Under the pieces are notes generated by a model. The model saw nothing but the letters and a program-made list of their open reading frames with translations, was not told the DNA's origin and made no database searches. A program made the translations under genes and the position numbers. Positions 23,930-34,028 of a stretch of DNA of 43,418 nt are shown here, piece by piece. This DNA comes from Acidobacteriota bacterium (GTDB lineage: Bacteria; Acidobacteriota; Vicinamibacteria; Vicinamibacterales; Fen-181): contig PMZR01000129.1 in assembly GCA_003170135.1 (NCBI GenBank), positions 55,446-98,863 of the forward strand, given 5' to 3'. Positions within the stretch are counted from its first letter, which is position 1, and every line of letters starts with the position of its first letter.

Positions 23930-24574
23930 ATGGATGAGCCTCAGAGCCGTCAGGCGTGCGGCCTGACTGCGTGCGACCATGACGAGCGGGCGCGGGGCCG
24001 GTTGCTTCGCGCCGCCGCCGATGTATTCGACCGTAAAGGCTACGCGGCCGCCTCGGTGCGCGAGATCGTCGAGCAGGCGGGGATCACCAAGCCCGTCCTC
24101 TATTACCACTTCGGCTCGAAAGAGGGGATGCTCGTCGCGATCCTCGAAGAGGGGGCGCGCTTGTTCGAGCAGGCCGTGGCCCGCGCGCTCACCTGTCCCG
24201 GCAGTGTCCGCCAGCGCGTCGCCGCCCTGTGCGAGGAGGTCTACTCCCTGTTCCGGGACAACGTGCCCGCCGTCCGCGTCGCCCACGCGCTGTTCTTCGG
24301 CCCCCGGGAAGGCCTGCCCGCGTTCGACTTCACGAAGTTCGAACGGGTGCTGCGTCCGGCCATCACCCGGCTGGTCGAGGAAGGCATGGCGACGGGCGAG
24401 TTGCGCGAGGCGCATCCCGAAGACGTCTCGATGGCCATCAACGGCGTCATCGCCGGATGCACGGATCAGGAGTTGAACCCGTGCGGGACCCCGGTCGGCA
24501 TCGACGGCATTCATCGCGTCCTTGATCTCATATTCGACGGGCTGTCAGCGACACATAACGAGAAGGAGAACTGA
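23930..24574 (+). CDS. TetR-family repressor of the efflux operon
   Basis: A 214-residue TetR/AcrR regulator. The N-terminal helix-turn-helix (about residues 20-66) reads RLLRAAADVFDRKGYAAASV, then REIVEQAGITKPVLYYHFGSKEGML. The helical ligand domain follows (67-214). It probably represses its own operon through the palindrome at 23856-23871 and is released by a pump substrate. The stop codon is one base from the GTG of the adaptor gene. The inducer is not evident. Confidence 0.93.
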   Translation: MDEPQSRQACGLTACDHDERARGRLLRAAADVFDRKGYAAASVREIVEQAGITKPVLYYHFGSKEGMLVAILEEGARLFEQAVARALTCPGSVRQRVAALCEEVYSLFRDNVPAVRVAHALFFGPREGLPAFDFTKFERVLRPAITRLVEEGMATGELREAHPEDVSMAINGVIAGCTDQELNPCGTPVGIDGIHRVLDLIFDGLSATHNEKEN

Positions 24575-24575
24575 C

Positions 24576-25706
24576 GTGACACGGAAGCTCTGGTGGGCAA
24601 GCGTTGCCGTCCTCGGCGTGCTGGCGGTGGCGATGATGGGTTGCGGGAGCAACGGGAGCGCGGCGCCGGCCGCGGCCGCCGCGGCCACGGGCCGTCCGCC
24701 CGTCGCCGTCACCCTCGCGCCCGTTGTCGCCGCCGACCTGTCGGAGGCCGTGGACGTCGTCGGCTCGCTTGCGCCGAAATTCTCAGCCGACGTCAAGTCC
24801 GAGGTGTCCGGCCTCGTGACGGCGGTGTACGTGACCGAGTGGGTGCCGGTGCGCAAGGGCGAGAAGCTGGCGCGCCTCGACACGAGCGAATCCGAGGCGG
24901 GCATCGACGCGATCAAGGCCGCCGTCGCGCAGGCGCAGGTCGCCGAGACGCGCGCCCGCCGCGAACACGAGCGCGCGCAGCAGCTGAAGCAGTACGGCCT
25001 CATCACGACGCAGAATCTGGACGATGCCAAGTCGGCGCTCGACGCGGCGCAGGCGGCCACCGCCGCGACGCAGGCCCAGGTTCACGCCGCCGAGACGCGC
25101 CTGGCCAAGTCGTTCATCGCGTCGCCGATGGACGGCGTGGTCGCGCTGCGCGGCGTGAACGTCGGCGACCGCGTCGAGAACATGGGCAGCGGCGATCCTC
25201 TCTTCCGGATCGTGGACAACCGGCTGCTCGACCTCACGGTGTCGGTGCCGTCCAGCCAGCTGGCCACCGTCAAGGTCGGCCAGCCGCTCGAGTTCACCAC
25301 CGATGCGCTGCCCGGCCGTACCTTCACCGGGAAGGTGATGTTCATCAACCCGGCGATCGATGAGATGTCGCGGTCCGCGAAGGTCGTCGCGGAGGTCCCC
25401 AACCGGGACGGCGCGCTCAAGGGCGGCGCCTTCGTCAAGGGGCGCATCGTCGTCGCGACCCGGACGGGCATCGTCCAAGTGCCGCGCGAGGCCCTGCTGA
25501 ACTGGGACGTCGAGCACCAGACCGCCGACGTGTTCGTCGTGACCAACGGGACGGCCGAGAAGCGAGCCGTGAAAGTCGGCACGACGAACCCGGTGGCGGT
25601 GCAGGTCGTGTCCGGCGTCACGCCAGGCGAGCAGGTCGTCAGCCGCGGCGGGTTTGCGCTGAAGACGGGCGACCGCGTCACCGTCGCGGCCGGTGAGGGG
25701 GTCTAG
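24576..25706 (+). CDS. RND efflux membrane-fusion lipoprotein
   Basis: A 376-residue periplasmic adaptor of the AcrA/MdtA class. The N-terminus VTRKLWWASVAVLGVLAVAMMGC is a lipoprotein signal with Cys in MMGC. Then come the lipoyl-type half (VVGSLAPKFSADVKSEVSG), the alpha-hairpin (about 106-180, with QQLKQYGLITTQNLDDAKSA), the second lipoyl half (SFIASPMDGVVALRGVNVGD), the beta-barrel and the membrane-proximal domain (RAVKVGTTNPVAVQVVSGV). It would bridge the inner-membrane pump and the outer-membrane channel, here two parts of one protein. GTG at 24576 is supported by AAGGAG eight bases upstream. Two bases separate it from the pump gene. Confidence 0.93.
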   Translation: MTRKLWWASVAVLGVLAVAMMGCGSNGSAAPAAAAAATGRPPVAVTLAPVVAADLSEAVDVVGSLAPKFSADVKSEVSGLVTAVYVTEWVPVRKGEKLARLDTSESEAGIDAIKAAVAQAQVAETRARREHERAQQLKQYGLITTQNLDDAKSALDAAQAATAATQAQVHAAETRLAKSFIASPMDGVVALRGVNVGDRVENMGSGDPLFRIVDNRLLDLTVSVPSSQLATVKVGQPLEFTTDALPGRTFTGKVMFINPAIDEMSRSAKVVAEVPNRDGALKGGAFVKGRIVVATRTGIVQVPREALLNWDVEHQTADVFVVTNGTAEKRAVKVGTTNPVAVQVVSGVTPGEQVVSRGGFALKTGDRVTVAAGEGV

Positions 25707-25708
25707 TC

Positions 25709-28700
25709 ATGTTCCTCTCGAACCTGTCGATCAAGCGTCCCGTCGTCGCCACGGTCATGATGCTGACGCTGGTGACGCTCGGCCTGTTCTCGCTGCGCCG
25801 GTTGCCGATCGACATGATGCCCGACGTCGAGATCCCGGTGCTGTCGATCCTGACCGAGTACCCCGGGGCGTCGCCGGAGGCCGTGGAACGCGAGGTGACC
25901 AAGAAGATCGAAGAAGCGGTCAACCCGATCTCCGGCGTGAAACACGTCCAGTCGGTCTCGCGCGAGGGGCTGTCGTCGGTCGTCGTCGAATTCAACCTCG
26001 AGGTGAAGATCAACGACGCCTCCCAGGAGGCGCGCGCCAAGATCAACGCGGTGCGGCGCGAGCTGCCCGACGGCATGAAAGAGCCGGTCATCCAGAAGTT
26101 CGACTTCACGGCGATGCCCATCGTGTCGCTCGCGGTCCGTTCGAAGACGCTGAACGCGCGCGACCTCACGACGCTGGCCGATCGCAAGATCAAGCGTCGC
26201 CTCGAGAGCATTTCCGGCGTGGCGAAGGCCAAGCTGGTCGGATCGTCCAAGCGCGAGGTGGCCATCAACCTCGACCCGGCCCGGCTGTCGGCGCTCGGCA
26301 TGGGCGCGGACGAAGTGGTCATGGGCCTGGTCACGGAGAACATCAACACGCCGCTCGGCCGTCTCACGGGCAGCGCCACCGAGACGGCGCTGCGCATATC
26401 GGGCAAGCCGAAGGACCCGAGCGAGTACCGGACGATGGTCATCGGCCGGCGCGGCGATCAGCCGATCCGGCTGGGCGATGTCGCCACCATCGTCGACGGC
26501 GTCGAGGAACAGCGCTCGCTCGCGCTCATCAACGGCCAGCCCGCCATCGCGGTGGACATCACCAAGCAGGCCAAGGCGAACACCGCCGCGGTCGTCGACA
26601 GCGTGCTCGCCGTCGTCGCCCAGCTGCGCACCGAGATGCCGCCCGACACCGAGATCCAGGTCGTGCGCGACACGTCGGTGTTCATCCGCGACGCGGTCTC
26701 CGACGTCGAGATGACGCTCATCCTGGGCGGCCTCCTGACGATCGTCATCGTCTTCTGCTTCCTCAACTCGTGGCGCTCGACGGTGATCACGGGCCTGACG
26801 CTGCCGATCTCGGTCATCTCGTCGTTCATCGTCATGTACTTCCTGAACATGACGCTGAACATGCTGACGCTGATGGCGCTCTCGCTCGCGATCGGGCTGC
26901 TCATCGACGATGCGATCGTCGTGCGGGAGAACATCGTGCGGCACCTCGAGCAGGGCGAGGATCACATGGAAGCGGCGCGCATCGGCACGGCCGAGATCGG
27001 CCTCGCGGTGCTCGCGACCTCCATGTCGATCATCGCGGTGTTCGTGCCCGTCGCCTTCATGCAGGGCGTCATGGGGCGGTTCTTCTTCCAGTTCGGGCTG
27101 ACGGTCGCCTTCGCCGTGCTGGTGTCGCTCTTCGTGTCGTTCACGCTCGACCCGATGCTGTCGTCGAGGTGGCACGACCCGGACATCGGGCGCCAGGGCC
27201 GGCGCAACCTCGTCCAGCGCGCGCTCGACCGGTTCAACGGCTGGTTCGAACGGATGGCCGACGCCTACAAGGGCGTGATCGGATGGTCGCTCGATCACCG
27301 CCTCGTCGTCGTCGCCGTCGCGTTTGCGGCGTTCATCGGCGGGCTTGGCCTCTTCACGATCCTGCAGACCGAGTTCATGACCCCGATGGACCAGGGCGAA
27401 TTCGTGGTGAAGTTCAAGAGCGCGCCCGGCGCGTCGATCGTCGAGACGCGCGGGCGGCTCGAGCAGGTGCTGAACGCGCTCGGCGAGTTCAAGGAAGTGC
27501 GCTACACCTACGCCTCCATCGGCGCCGGCGATTCCGACACCGTGCGGGATGCGACCGTGTTCGTGAAGCTCGTTGACAAGTCGGAGGGCCGAATCGGCCT
27601 CAAGCCGTTCATCCACAACGCGCGGCTGCGGCTGGAGAAGGTGGCCGGCATCATCCCGTCGGTGCAGGAGGATCCGGACGCCTTTCAGAAGCCGATGCAG
27701 GTGCTGATCCAGGGCGACGATATCGCCACGCTGAAGCGCTACGCCGTGCAGATGAAGCAGGAGCTCTACAAGATCCCCGGCTTCGTGGACATCGAGGCGG
27801 GCATGGAGCACGACCTGCCGGAGTACCGCTTGACGGTGGACCGGGAGCGGGCGTCGGCCGCGGGCCTCGGCACCGGCGCGGTGGCGAACGCGGTCGCGAT
27901 GCTCGTGGGTGGCCAGGCGGTCACCACTTACGAAGACGAGGAAGGGGAGGCGGTTGACGTGCGCGTCCGCCTGCCGCAGGCGCTGCGCAACGACGTGACG
28001 CAGATCGGCGATCTCAAGCTGACGGTGCCCACCTCGCACGGCGCGGTGCTGCTGCCCATTGCCGACCTGGTGACGTTTATCCGCGCCACGTCGCCGGCCG
28101 ACATCAGCCGTCGCGATCTCACGCGGCAGGTGCTGGTGGACGCCAACCTCGACAACCTTCCGCTCGGCACCGCGGCGAATCTGGCCACGGAAGCCGGCGC
28201 CAAGGTGAAGCTCGCCCCGGGCTACAAGATGCTCGTCGGGGGCGATACCGAGATGATGGTCGAATCGTTCGGATACATGGGCGAGGCGCTCCTGCTGGCG
28301 GTGATCTTCGTCTACCTGATCCTGGCCGCGCAGTTCGAGTCGTTCGTCGATCCGCTGGCCATCATGCTGTCGCTGCCGCTGTCGATCGTCGGCATGGCCG
28401 GGACGCTCGTGCTGACCGGCGACACCATCAACATCATGTCGTTGATCGGGTTGATCATGCTGATGGGCCTGGTCACGAAGAACGCGATCCTGCTCATCGA
28501 CTATACAAAGGTGCTGCGTCGTCGCGGGCTGGACCGCCGGGCGGCCCTCATCACCGCGGGCCGTACGCGGCTGCGGCCGATCCTGATGACCACCTCGGCG
28601 ATGATCTTCGGCATGCTGCCGCTGTTCTTCGCGCTCGGCAAGGGCGCGGAATTCCGGGCACCGATGGCCCGCGCGGTCGTCGGCGGCCTCATCACGTCCA

Positions 28701-30316
28701 CGATGCTCACGCTCATCGTCGTGCCGGTGGTCTACACGATCCTCGACGACATCGTCGGGTGGCTGTTCCGCCGGCGCACGCACGTCGCGGCGGCGGTGCA
28801 GGGCGCCGGCGTCGTGCTGGTGATGGGCCTGATGCTGGGCCTCGCCGCGCCCGCGTCAGGGCAGGAGGGCACGGGCCCGATGGCCGCAGGAACGCCGCAC
28901 GGCGTGCCGGTGCCGGCGCTGTCGCTTGCGCAACAGGCCGTTGCGGCCGGCCGTTCGGCGGCCTCGTCTCCCCAGTCGCCGGCCCAGCCGTCCGCGAAGG
29001 TCCTGACGCTCGACCAGGCGCTGGCCATGGCGGCGGCGCAGAACCACGACGTCCAGAAGGCCATCGAGTACCAGAAATGGGTGCGCGGCAAGTACACCGA
29101 AGAGCGCGCCGCGGCGCTGCCGCAGGTGAACGCGAGCGGCAACATGCTGCGCAGCTACGACAACACCCAGGCCAAGGTGTTCCGGCAGCTGTTCACCGGC
29201 AGTGATTTGTTCGGCGGCCAGTCCGGGGGCACCACGGGTCTCACCGACGCGTTCGCGGCCAGTCGCACCGACCTGGGTGTGGCCGTGCTGTCGGTCACGC
29301 AGCCCCTCTACACCTGGGGGCAGCTGGGGGCGGCCGTCCGGGCGGCGGCGCTCGGATTCAACGTGGCCGACCAGCAGTTGCGGCGCTTCCGCCAGGCGGT
29401 GGCCAGGGATGTCGCGACCGCGTTCTACGACGTCCTGGTCGCGAAGGAGCTGGCGCAGATCGCCGACGAAGATCGCGCGCAGAAACAGCGTCATCTCGAG
29501 GAGACCGAACGGCGGCAGTCGGCGGGGACCGCCACCGACTACGACGTGCTGGCCGCGCAGGTCGCGGTCGAGAACGCGCGGCCGGCGGTCATCCGCGGGC
29601 AGAACGCCGTGCGGGTGGCGAAGGACCAGCTGCGGTTCCTGCTGGCCGACAACTCGGGGGGCGACATCGACGTCGCCGGGTCGCTGCCCGCCCCGATCGA
29701 TCCGGTTCCCGGCTACGACGAGGTGCTGGCGCGGGCGCTGCAGAACCGGCCCGAGCTGGCAGAGATGAGGGACACGCGCGGCGTGTACGGCGAGCTGGTG
29801 AAGATCGCCGCTGCCGCCGGCAAGCCTCGCGTCGATTTCTCGGCCGCTGTCGGCACCCGCAGCCTCGGTCAGCAGGCGCTGCCCTCGATGGTGACCGGCA
29901 CGACGTGGAACGCCGGCGTGATCGCGTCCGTCCCGGTCTTCGACGGCAATCGCACCAGGGGCCGCGTGGCGCAGGCCGAGAGCGACCTGGCCCGCATCGC
30001 GCAAGACGAGGCGAAGTTGCGCGAGTCGATGACGCTCGAGGTGCGCACGGCGGTGAACGCGGTGAGGGAAGCCGCGGAGATCGTCAGCGCGCTCACGGGC
30101 ACGGTGACGCAGGCCGAGCGGTTGTTGTTCCTGGCAGAGAAGGGATTCGAGCTCGGCGTCAAGACGCGGCTCGAAGTGCAGGACGCCGAGCTGAACCTCG
30201 CGGCCGCCCGCGCGAATCTCGCCCGGGCGCAGCGCGATTACCGCGTGGCGCGCGTGACGCTCGACTGGGTCACGGGGACGCTCGACGGTGGGAGCCCGTC
30301 GCCCACGGTCAAGTAG
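25709..30316 (+). CDS. RND permease fused to TolC-type outer-membrane factor
   Basis: One uninterrupted frame of 1535 residues. Residues 1-1029 are a complete HAE1-type RND pump: the N-terminus [20 protein letters not shown], the TM4 proton-relay pair Asp400-Asp401 ([13 protein letters not shown]), and its partners Lys924 ([12 protein letters not shown]) and Arg954/956 ([11 protein letters not shown]). Residues 1030-1051 ([20 protein letters not shown]) look like a signal peptide or 13th membrane segment. After a Pro/Ser-rich linker, about 1090-1535 form an outer-membrane efflux protein: [50 protein letters not shown] and [12 protein letters not shown]. Pump and channel are thus covalently linked. 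Fusions are known among CzcA-type pumps; this one is of the HAE1 (drug/hydrophobe) type. GAGGGGG precedes the ATG. Confidence 0.93.
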   Translation: MFLSNLSIKRPVVATVMMLTLVTLGLFSLRRLPIDMMPDVEIPVLSILTEYPGASPEAVEREVTKKIEEAVNPISGVKHVQSVSREGLSSVVVEFNLEVKINDASQEARAKINAVRRELPDGMKEPVIQKFDFTAMPIVSLAVRSKTLNARDLTTLADRKIKRRLESISGVAKAKLVGSSKREVAINLDPARLSALGMGADEVVMGLVTENINTPLGRLTGSATETALRISGKPKDPSEYRTMVIGRRGDQPIRLGDVATIVDGVEEQRSLALINGQPAIAVDITKQAKANTAAVVDSVLAVVAQLRTEMPPDTEIQVVRDTSVFIRDAVSDVEMTLILGGLLTIVIVFCFLNSWRSTVITGLTLPISVISSFIVMYFLNMTLNMLTLMALSLAIGLLIDDAIVVRENIVRHLEQGEDHMEAARIGTAEIGLAVLATSMSIIAVFVPVAFMQGVMGRFFFQFGLTVAFAVLVSLFVSFTLDPMLSSRWHDPDIGRQGRRNLVQRALDRFNGWFERMADAYKGVIGWSLDHRLVVVAVAFAAFIGGLGLFTILQTEFMTPMDQGEFVVKFKSAPGASIVETRGRLEQVLNALGEFKEVRYTYASIGAGDSDTVRDATVFVKLVDKSEGRIGLKPFIHNARLRLEKVAGIIPSVQEDPDAFQKPMQVLIQGDDIATLKRYAVQMKQELYKIPGFVDIEAGMEHDLPEYRLTVDRERASAAGLGTGAVANAVAMLVGGQAVTTYEDEEGEAVDVRVRLPQALRNDVTQIGDLKLTVPTSHGAVLLPIADLVTFIRATSPADISRRDLTRQVLVDANLDNLPLGTAANLATEAGAKVKLAPGYKMLVGGDTEMMVESFGYMGEALLLAVIFVYLILAAQFESFVDPLAIMLSLPLSIVGMAGTLVLTGDTINIMSLIGLIMLMGLVTKNAILLIDYTKVLRRRGLDRRAALITAGRTRLRPILMTTSAMIFGMLPLFFALGKGAEFRAPMARAVVGGLITSTMLTLIVVPVVYTILDDIVGWLFRRRTHVAAAVQGAGVVLVMGLMLGLAAPASGQEGTGPMAAGTPHGVPVPALSLAQQAVAAGRSAASSPQSPAQPSAKVLTLDQALAMAAAQNHDVQKAIEYQKWVRGKYTEERAAALPQVNASGNMLRSYDNTQAKVFRQLFTGSDLFGGQSGGTTGLTDAFAASRTDLGVAVLSVTQPLYTWGQLGAAVRAAALGFNVADQQLRRFRQAVARDVATAFYDVLVAKELAQIADEDRAQKQRHLEETERRQSAGTATDYDVLAAQVAVENARPAVIRGQNAVRVAKDQLRFLLADNSGGDIDVAGSLPAPIDPVPGYDEVLARALQNRPELAEMRDTRGVYGELVKIAAAAGKPRVDFSAAVGTRSLGQQALPSMVTGTTWNAGVIASVPVFDGNRTRGRVAQAESDLARIAQDEAKLRESMTLEVRTAVNAVREAAEIVSALTGTVTQAERLLFLAEKGFELGVKTRLEVQDAELNLAAARANLARAQRDYRVARVTLDWVTGTLDGGSPSPTVK

Positions 30317-30328
30317 CCGGGCCTGCAC

Positions 30329-30343
30329 GACCTTCAGAAGGTC
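30329..30343. terminator. small hairpin between convergent genes
   Basis: GACCTT and AAGGTC (loop CAG) fall in and beside the 17-base gap between the pump-channel stop (30316) and the TonB receptor stop (30334), overlapping the latter. It is short and lacks a T-run; it could serve as a weak bidirectional end. Confidence 0.3.
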
Positions 30344-32547
30344 ACGCGCAACCGGGCCGTCACCGACCGCGGCCGCGCCACGTGCGTGCCGTTGAACTCG
30401 CTCGAGAGGTTCACGAAGTACGCCACATTCATCAGGTTCTCGGCCTCGACGGCCACCAGCCACCGCGGACGGATGCGCAAGCCCGCACCCGCGTCGGTCG
30501 TCACGTGCGACGGCAGGTGGTCCGGGCCGTCCCCGCGCAGGAATCCCGAACCGTACTGCACCGCGACGTGCATCCACGACTGGTTGGTCGGCCGGTATTC
30601 CACGCAGGCCACGGCCGTGTCGCGCTGATCGTGATCCAGGAAGTAGTACCCGCCGGGTGCCGGATCCGAGATGTTACCCAGGCCGCCCGTGACGGCCCCG
30701 CGTGCCTGGGCATAGCCGTGCGCGTAGACCAGGCGCACCTGCAGCCGCTTGTCGCTCGGGGACGCGGCGGTGAGTTCAAGGCCCCGGAGGCGCGCCTGGG
30801 CGATGTTGACTGGCAGGAACACGGCCGAGTCGCCCAGTTGCTGATGATCGAGATAGTTGGCAGCGTGATTCTGATAGTAGGTCGCGTCCAGCGTCAGACC
30901 TGCGACGGACGCTGACAGGCCGGTTTCCCACTGCGTGTTCCGTTCGGCCCGCACCAGCAGAAACGCCTGGTCGCCCAGCGCCGCGAACTGCGCGCCGCCC
31001 ACGCCGAGAGCCTCGAGCGGCGGCGCCTGGAAGAAGCGCCCGACATAGGCGTGCGCCGTGAGCGGCGTGCCACTCAGGTGGGCCACCACTCCCAACCGCG
31101 GCTCCCACGCGGATTCCACGCGATACGCGCGGCTCTCGTCCCACCGCAGGCCCGCGGTGATGGTCACATTCGAGGCGGGACGGAAGCGGTCCTCCACGTA
31201 GGCCGCCTGGCTGAGGGCGGTCTTGCCCACGGTCTCGTCGAGCGCCGGCCCGGCGCCGGCGAGCGGCGGCAACTGGAAGACGTCGCGCAGAAAGCCGCCG
31301 AACGCGTCGACGCCGACCTTTACCTCGTGCTTGCCCCGCGTGTACACGCCATCGGCCTTCATGCCGAGATATTCGATCCGCCGGTCGTCGCTCGACAGGC
31401 TCGTCTCCGGCCCCTGCTGCGGGTTGAGCGCGACGCGGTTGAAGTGATAGTAAGGCGTGAGGGACCAGACCAGCGGCGACTTGCTGGCGTGATGCCACTG
31501 CACGGCGAGGAAGCCATCACGTTCGAGCTGGGAATCGCCTGTGCCCGCCGCGGTGGCGGTCCCGGGGATCTGATAGTCGTTGGCGCGCAGGGTGGCGGTG
31601 ACGGTCAACAGGTTCACGGTATTCACGGGCGCCCAGATCTTCGTGGCGCCACCGGTCCCCCACGCATGATCGTGATCGGCTGGCAGGCTTGGTGGCGTCA
31701 GCCCGAGGTCGGTCTGGTTCGCCGAAGCCTGCGCGAAGTAGGCGAGACGGTCCGAATGGTCGCCATACGACACCGAGCCCTCGGTCGTGCCCTGCTGGCC
31801 GCCGATGAACATCGCCTCGCCGGCGCGCTGTTGCTCGAAGCCGGATCGCGTGATCACGTTGACCTGCCCATAGAGGCGGTCGCCGTATTCGGCGGAGTAG
31901 GCGCCGCGCTGGAACTCCACGGCCTTCACGTCCTTGGGATCGAACAGCAGCGAGAAGCTCGAGCCCAGCCCGCTCGACGGTACGGGGACGCCGTCAATCT
32001 CGAACCCGACCTGGTGGCCGCCCCGCACGTGCATCTGGTCGTGCGTGATCACGACCGACGGGTTGGTGTCGACGATGGCGGCAAGGCTGCCGGCCCTGAG
32101 CGCCCCGGGGATGTGATCCACGTCCTCCCGCGTGATGAGCTGGCGCGACGGCTTGAGGGCCAAATCCTCAGCGGGCGCCGTCACCGTGACAGTCGTGCCG
32201 ATTGCCCCGATTTCGAGGCCGATGTCCTTCTGCCGCTGTTCCCCGGTTGAGAGGTCCAGCGTCAGATCGGCCGGCCGGAAGCCGGCGAGGCTGACGGCCA
32301 GACGATACCGGCCCGTCTCGAGTTGGGTGAATCGGTACTGGCCCTGCCCATCCGTCACGACCTCGCGGCCAGACGAAGCCCCGGCCTCGGTCAGCGTGAC
32401 CGTGACACCCGGCAGGGGCATCCCGGTTTGATCGCGGACCACCCCGCTGACTGCGCCTGGGACGGCGGCCCAGGCCGCCGCGCCCGACAACACGCCGCTG
32501 ACGACCACCAGCAGAACGAGTCGCAAACAGGTTGAACAGCGCCGCAT
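30334..32547 (-). CDS. TonB-dependent receptor with CarboxypepD-reg domain
   Basis: A 737-residue outer-membrane receptor. A signal peptide (RLVLLVVVSGVLSGAAAWAA) precedes a carboxypeptidase-regulatory-like sandwich (about 30-115: VSGVVRDQTGMPLPGVTVTL and GQYRFTQLETGRYRLAVSL). Then come the plug (about 120-235, LITREDVDHIPGA and VGFEIDGVPVPSSG) and a beta-barrel ending in the aromatic TARLRVTF. No SusD-like partner is present. The plug is followed by the FDPKDVKAVEFQRGAYSAEY signature. GGAGAC precedes ATG at 32547. It lies 130 bases downstream of a small Cys-rich gene in the same direction, which hints at a metal, perhaps copper, but nothing in the receptor proves the ligand. Confidence 0.9.
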   Translation of the reverse strand: MRRCSTCLRLVLLVVVSGVLSGAAAWAAVPGAVSGVVRDQTGMPLPGVTVTLTEAGASSGREVVTDGQGQYRFTQLETGRYRLAVSLAGFRPADLTLDLSTGEQRQKDIGLEIGAIGTTVTVTAPAEDLALKPSRQLITREDVDHIPGALRAGSLAAIVDTNPSVVITHDQMHVRGGHQVGFEIDGVPVPSSGLGSSFSLLFDPKDVKAVEFQRGAYSAEYGDRLYGQVNVITRSGFEQQRAGEAMFIGGQQGTTEGSVSYGDHSDRLAYFAQASANQTDLGLTPPSLPADHDHAWGTGGATKIWAPVNTVNLLTVTATLRANDYQIPGTATAAGTGDSQLERDGFLAVQWHHASKSPLVWSLTPYYHFNRVALNPQQGPETSLSSDDRRIEYLGMKADGVYTRGKHEVKVGVDAFGGFLRDVFQLPPLAGAGPALDETVGKTALSQAAYVEDRFRPASNVTITAGLRWDESRAYRVESAWEPRLGVVAHLSGTPLTAHAYVGRFFQAPPLEALGVGGAQFAALGDQAFLLVRAERNTQWETGLSASVAGLTLDATYYQNHAANYLDHQQLGDSAVFLPVNIAQARLRGLELTAASPSDKRLQVRLVYAHGYAQARGAVTGGLGNISDPAPGGYYFLDHDQRDTAVACVEYRPTNQSWMHVAVQYGSGFLRGDGPDHLPSHVTTDAGAGLRIRPRWLVAVEAENLMNVAYFVNLSSEFNGTHVARPRSVTARLRVTF

Positions 32548-32677
32548 GACCAGTCTCCATGTCGCGTAAGAACGCAGGGAGTGCCGCCGAGCAACGCGTC
32601 GCAAAAGCCCGCGCCCGCTCGGGGGCGGCGCCGGCTGGACGACGTGCAGCAGTCAGCAGGGTTCAGGCCCGCTTGGG

Positions 32678-33043
32678 CTACCCGCGAGGAGGAGGCGAGA
32701 TCGACAGCGGCGCGAGATCGTCGAATCGGACGGTGGATGAGTCCAGGATCTGCATCACGGCGGGACGCGCGAGGATGGCGACCGGCGCGGGGAGCACGCC
32801 GATGGGGCCGAGCACCCACGCAAAGGTCGAATGGTTGGAAGCGCACCCGATGCACGGGCCGGCGGTCTTTGCTGCGTCTGCGCCCGTGCGCACGCACATC
32901 GCGCACTGCATGTCCATCTGTGCCGTGGGGCAGCAGTCGTGCAACATCGCGCAGCTGACGATGGTAGCGGCAGCCATGTTCGCCGTCTGCCAGGTAACCA
33001 GCAGCAGGGCGACGACGAGCAGGTGGCGGCGCAGGAATCTCAT
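32678..33043 (-). CDS. small Cys-rich exported protein
   Basis: A 121-residue protein with an N-terminal hydrophobic signal or anchor (RRHLLVVALLLVTWQTANMA) followed by seven cysteines in about 40 residues (VSCAMLHDCC, MQCAMC, GPCIGC), then a hydrophobic stretch (FAWVLGPIGVLPAPVAIL) and a Pro-rich C-terminus (LSISPPPRG). The size and layout recall small metal-linked proteins of the DUF2946 kind found beside TonB copper receptors, but this is only a resemblance. CxxC pairs could bind Cu or Zn. It precedes the TonB receptor on the same strand. The start is tentative because no Shine-Dalgarno is visible and the frame is open further upstream. Confidence 0.55.
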   Translation of the reverse strand: MRFLRRHLLVVALLLVTWQTANMAAATIVSCAMLHDCCPTAQMDMQCAMCVRTGADAAKTAGPCIGCASNHSTFAWVLGPIGVLPAPVAILARPAVMQILDSSTVRFDDLAPLSISPPPRG

Positions 33044-33423
33044 GTCGGAAGCCAGTCGAGACCTCGCAATAGCAGAACCGGTGCCACGGGGCGACGCCGG
33101 GCTCCGACCAGCGCGTCCGTGGATTTTTATCCATGTTTTTGAAGATCCGACAGCGGCGAGGCTCGGCCGCCATTGGTCGGGCTTACGTCGTTTGGCGACC
33201 GGCCTTACGAGGTGCGGGAGCCGGACGCCGTTGGAGGGCATCCGCGGGCGAGCGGGACGCACGACCGCGACATGTGCGGGAAGGCGCCTCCGGAAAGACG
33301 TGACGGTCGGTCGCGAGCAATCCTCGGCGCGTGCGGCAGCGAAGAACAGCAGAGGCGGGTATACTGTGGCGCCATGAGGCTCATCGGCAGATCCGCATAC
33401 CCAGAGAATCAGGGACCAGCGCC
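33044..33423. other. 380-base divergent intergenic region
   Basis: No gene is supported here. An AT-rich patch at about 33121-33145 (GGATTTTTATCCATGTTTTT, with the small palindrome GGATTTTTATCC) may hold the minus-strand promoter of the Cys-rich gene. On the plus strand TATACT (33360-33365) is a good -10 for the cytochrome gene, though no clear -35 is seen. A short frame of 18 codons (33374-33430) starts nine bases after that -10 and overlaps the cytochrome start. AGGGA at 33411-33415 is a fair ribosome site for the cytochrome. Confidence 0.5.
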
Positions 33424-34020
33424 ATGCTGAAACTGGTCGCGCGTATTTTCATCGGCGTGCTTTCGGGAGTGGGCGTGCTCGCCATTGCCACCCTCGTCTG
33501 GCTCGTCAGCAGCGGCATGTCCGCGCGGCGCGCGCCGAGTGCGCTGGAAACCTGGGTGGGCGCGCGCGTCCGTTCGTTCGCCATTCCCGCGTCCGACCGC
33601 CAGATGCACGACCCGGCGACTTCGGCCGACCCGGCCGAGATGCGGTCGGCACGGGAGCAGTTCACCGACCATTGCGCGGTCTGCCACGCGCACGACGGCA
33701 GCGGTCAGACCGACATCGGCCGCAGGCTCTCGCCGAGGCCGCCCGACATGCGCACCGATCTGACGCAGTCGCTCACCGACGGGGAGATCTTTCACATCAT
33801 CAATGACGGCGTGCGCTTCACCGGCATGCCGGCTTGGAATCACGAGGCCCGCCAGACGTGGGCGCTCGTCGGGTTCATCCGTCATCTGCCGAAGGTCACG
33901 AAGGCCGAACTGGACGACATGCGCGGGATCCCCGCAGGGACTCGAAGTGCGAAGCCGGCCGCGACCCCGACGAGTACTGCAAAGACCGGCCGCGCGGCGG
34001 CCGATCGCCGCGCTCGCTGA
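33424..34020 (+). CDS. membrane-anchored monohaem cytochrome c
   Basis: A 198-residue protein. Residues 5-32 (VARIFIGVLSGVGVLAIATL) form an uncleaved signal anchor, and the periplasmic class I cytochrome c domain follows. The haem site is Cys84-x-x-Cys87-His88 (CAVCHAHDGSGQTDIGRRL) and the distal ligand is probably Met135 (GVRFTGMPAWNH). The C-terminal ~35 residues are an Ala/Lys/Arg-rich tail. It would carry single electrons in the periplasm. No oxidase or dehydrogenase lies beside it, so the partner is unknown. Confidence 0.9.
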   Translation: MLKLVARIFIGVLSGVGVLAIATLVWLVSSGMSARRAPSALETWVGARVRSFAIPASDRQMHDPATSADPAEMRSAREQFTDHCAVCHAHDGSGQTDIGRRLSPRPPDMRTDLTQSLTDGEIFHIINDGVRFTGMPAWNHEARQTWALVGFIRHLPKVTKAELDDMRGIPAGTRSAKPAATPTSTAKTGRAAADRRAR

Positions 34021-34028
34021 CCTAGGAC

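Noticed and set aside
24571..25706. Missing separate outer-membrane channel gene for the pump
   Set aside because: At first the operon seemed to lack a TolC. The channel is present as the C-terminal third of the permease frame.
25703..28783. A 1026-codon open frame on the minus strand opposite the RND gene
   Set aside because: Its composition is almost all Arg, Asp, Glu, His and Gly, with no recognisable domain. It mirrors codon-position bias of the very GC-rich RND gene on the other strand.
33044..33300. Cobalamin-type riboswitch ahead of the TonB receptor cluster
   Set aside because: I looked for the conserved B12-box core on the minus strand and found only a scattered CGCCGCTGT; the characteristic GCC-GC-CACTG arrangement is not there.
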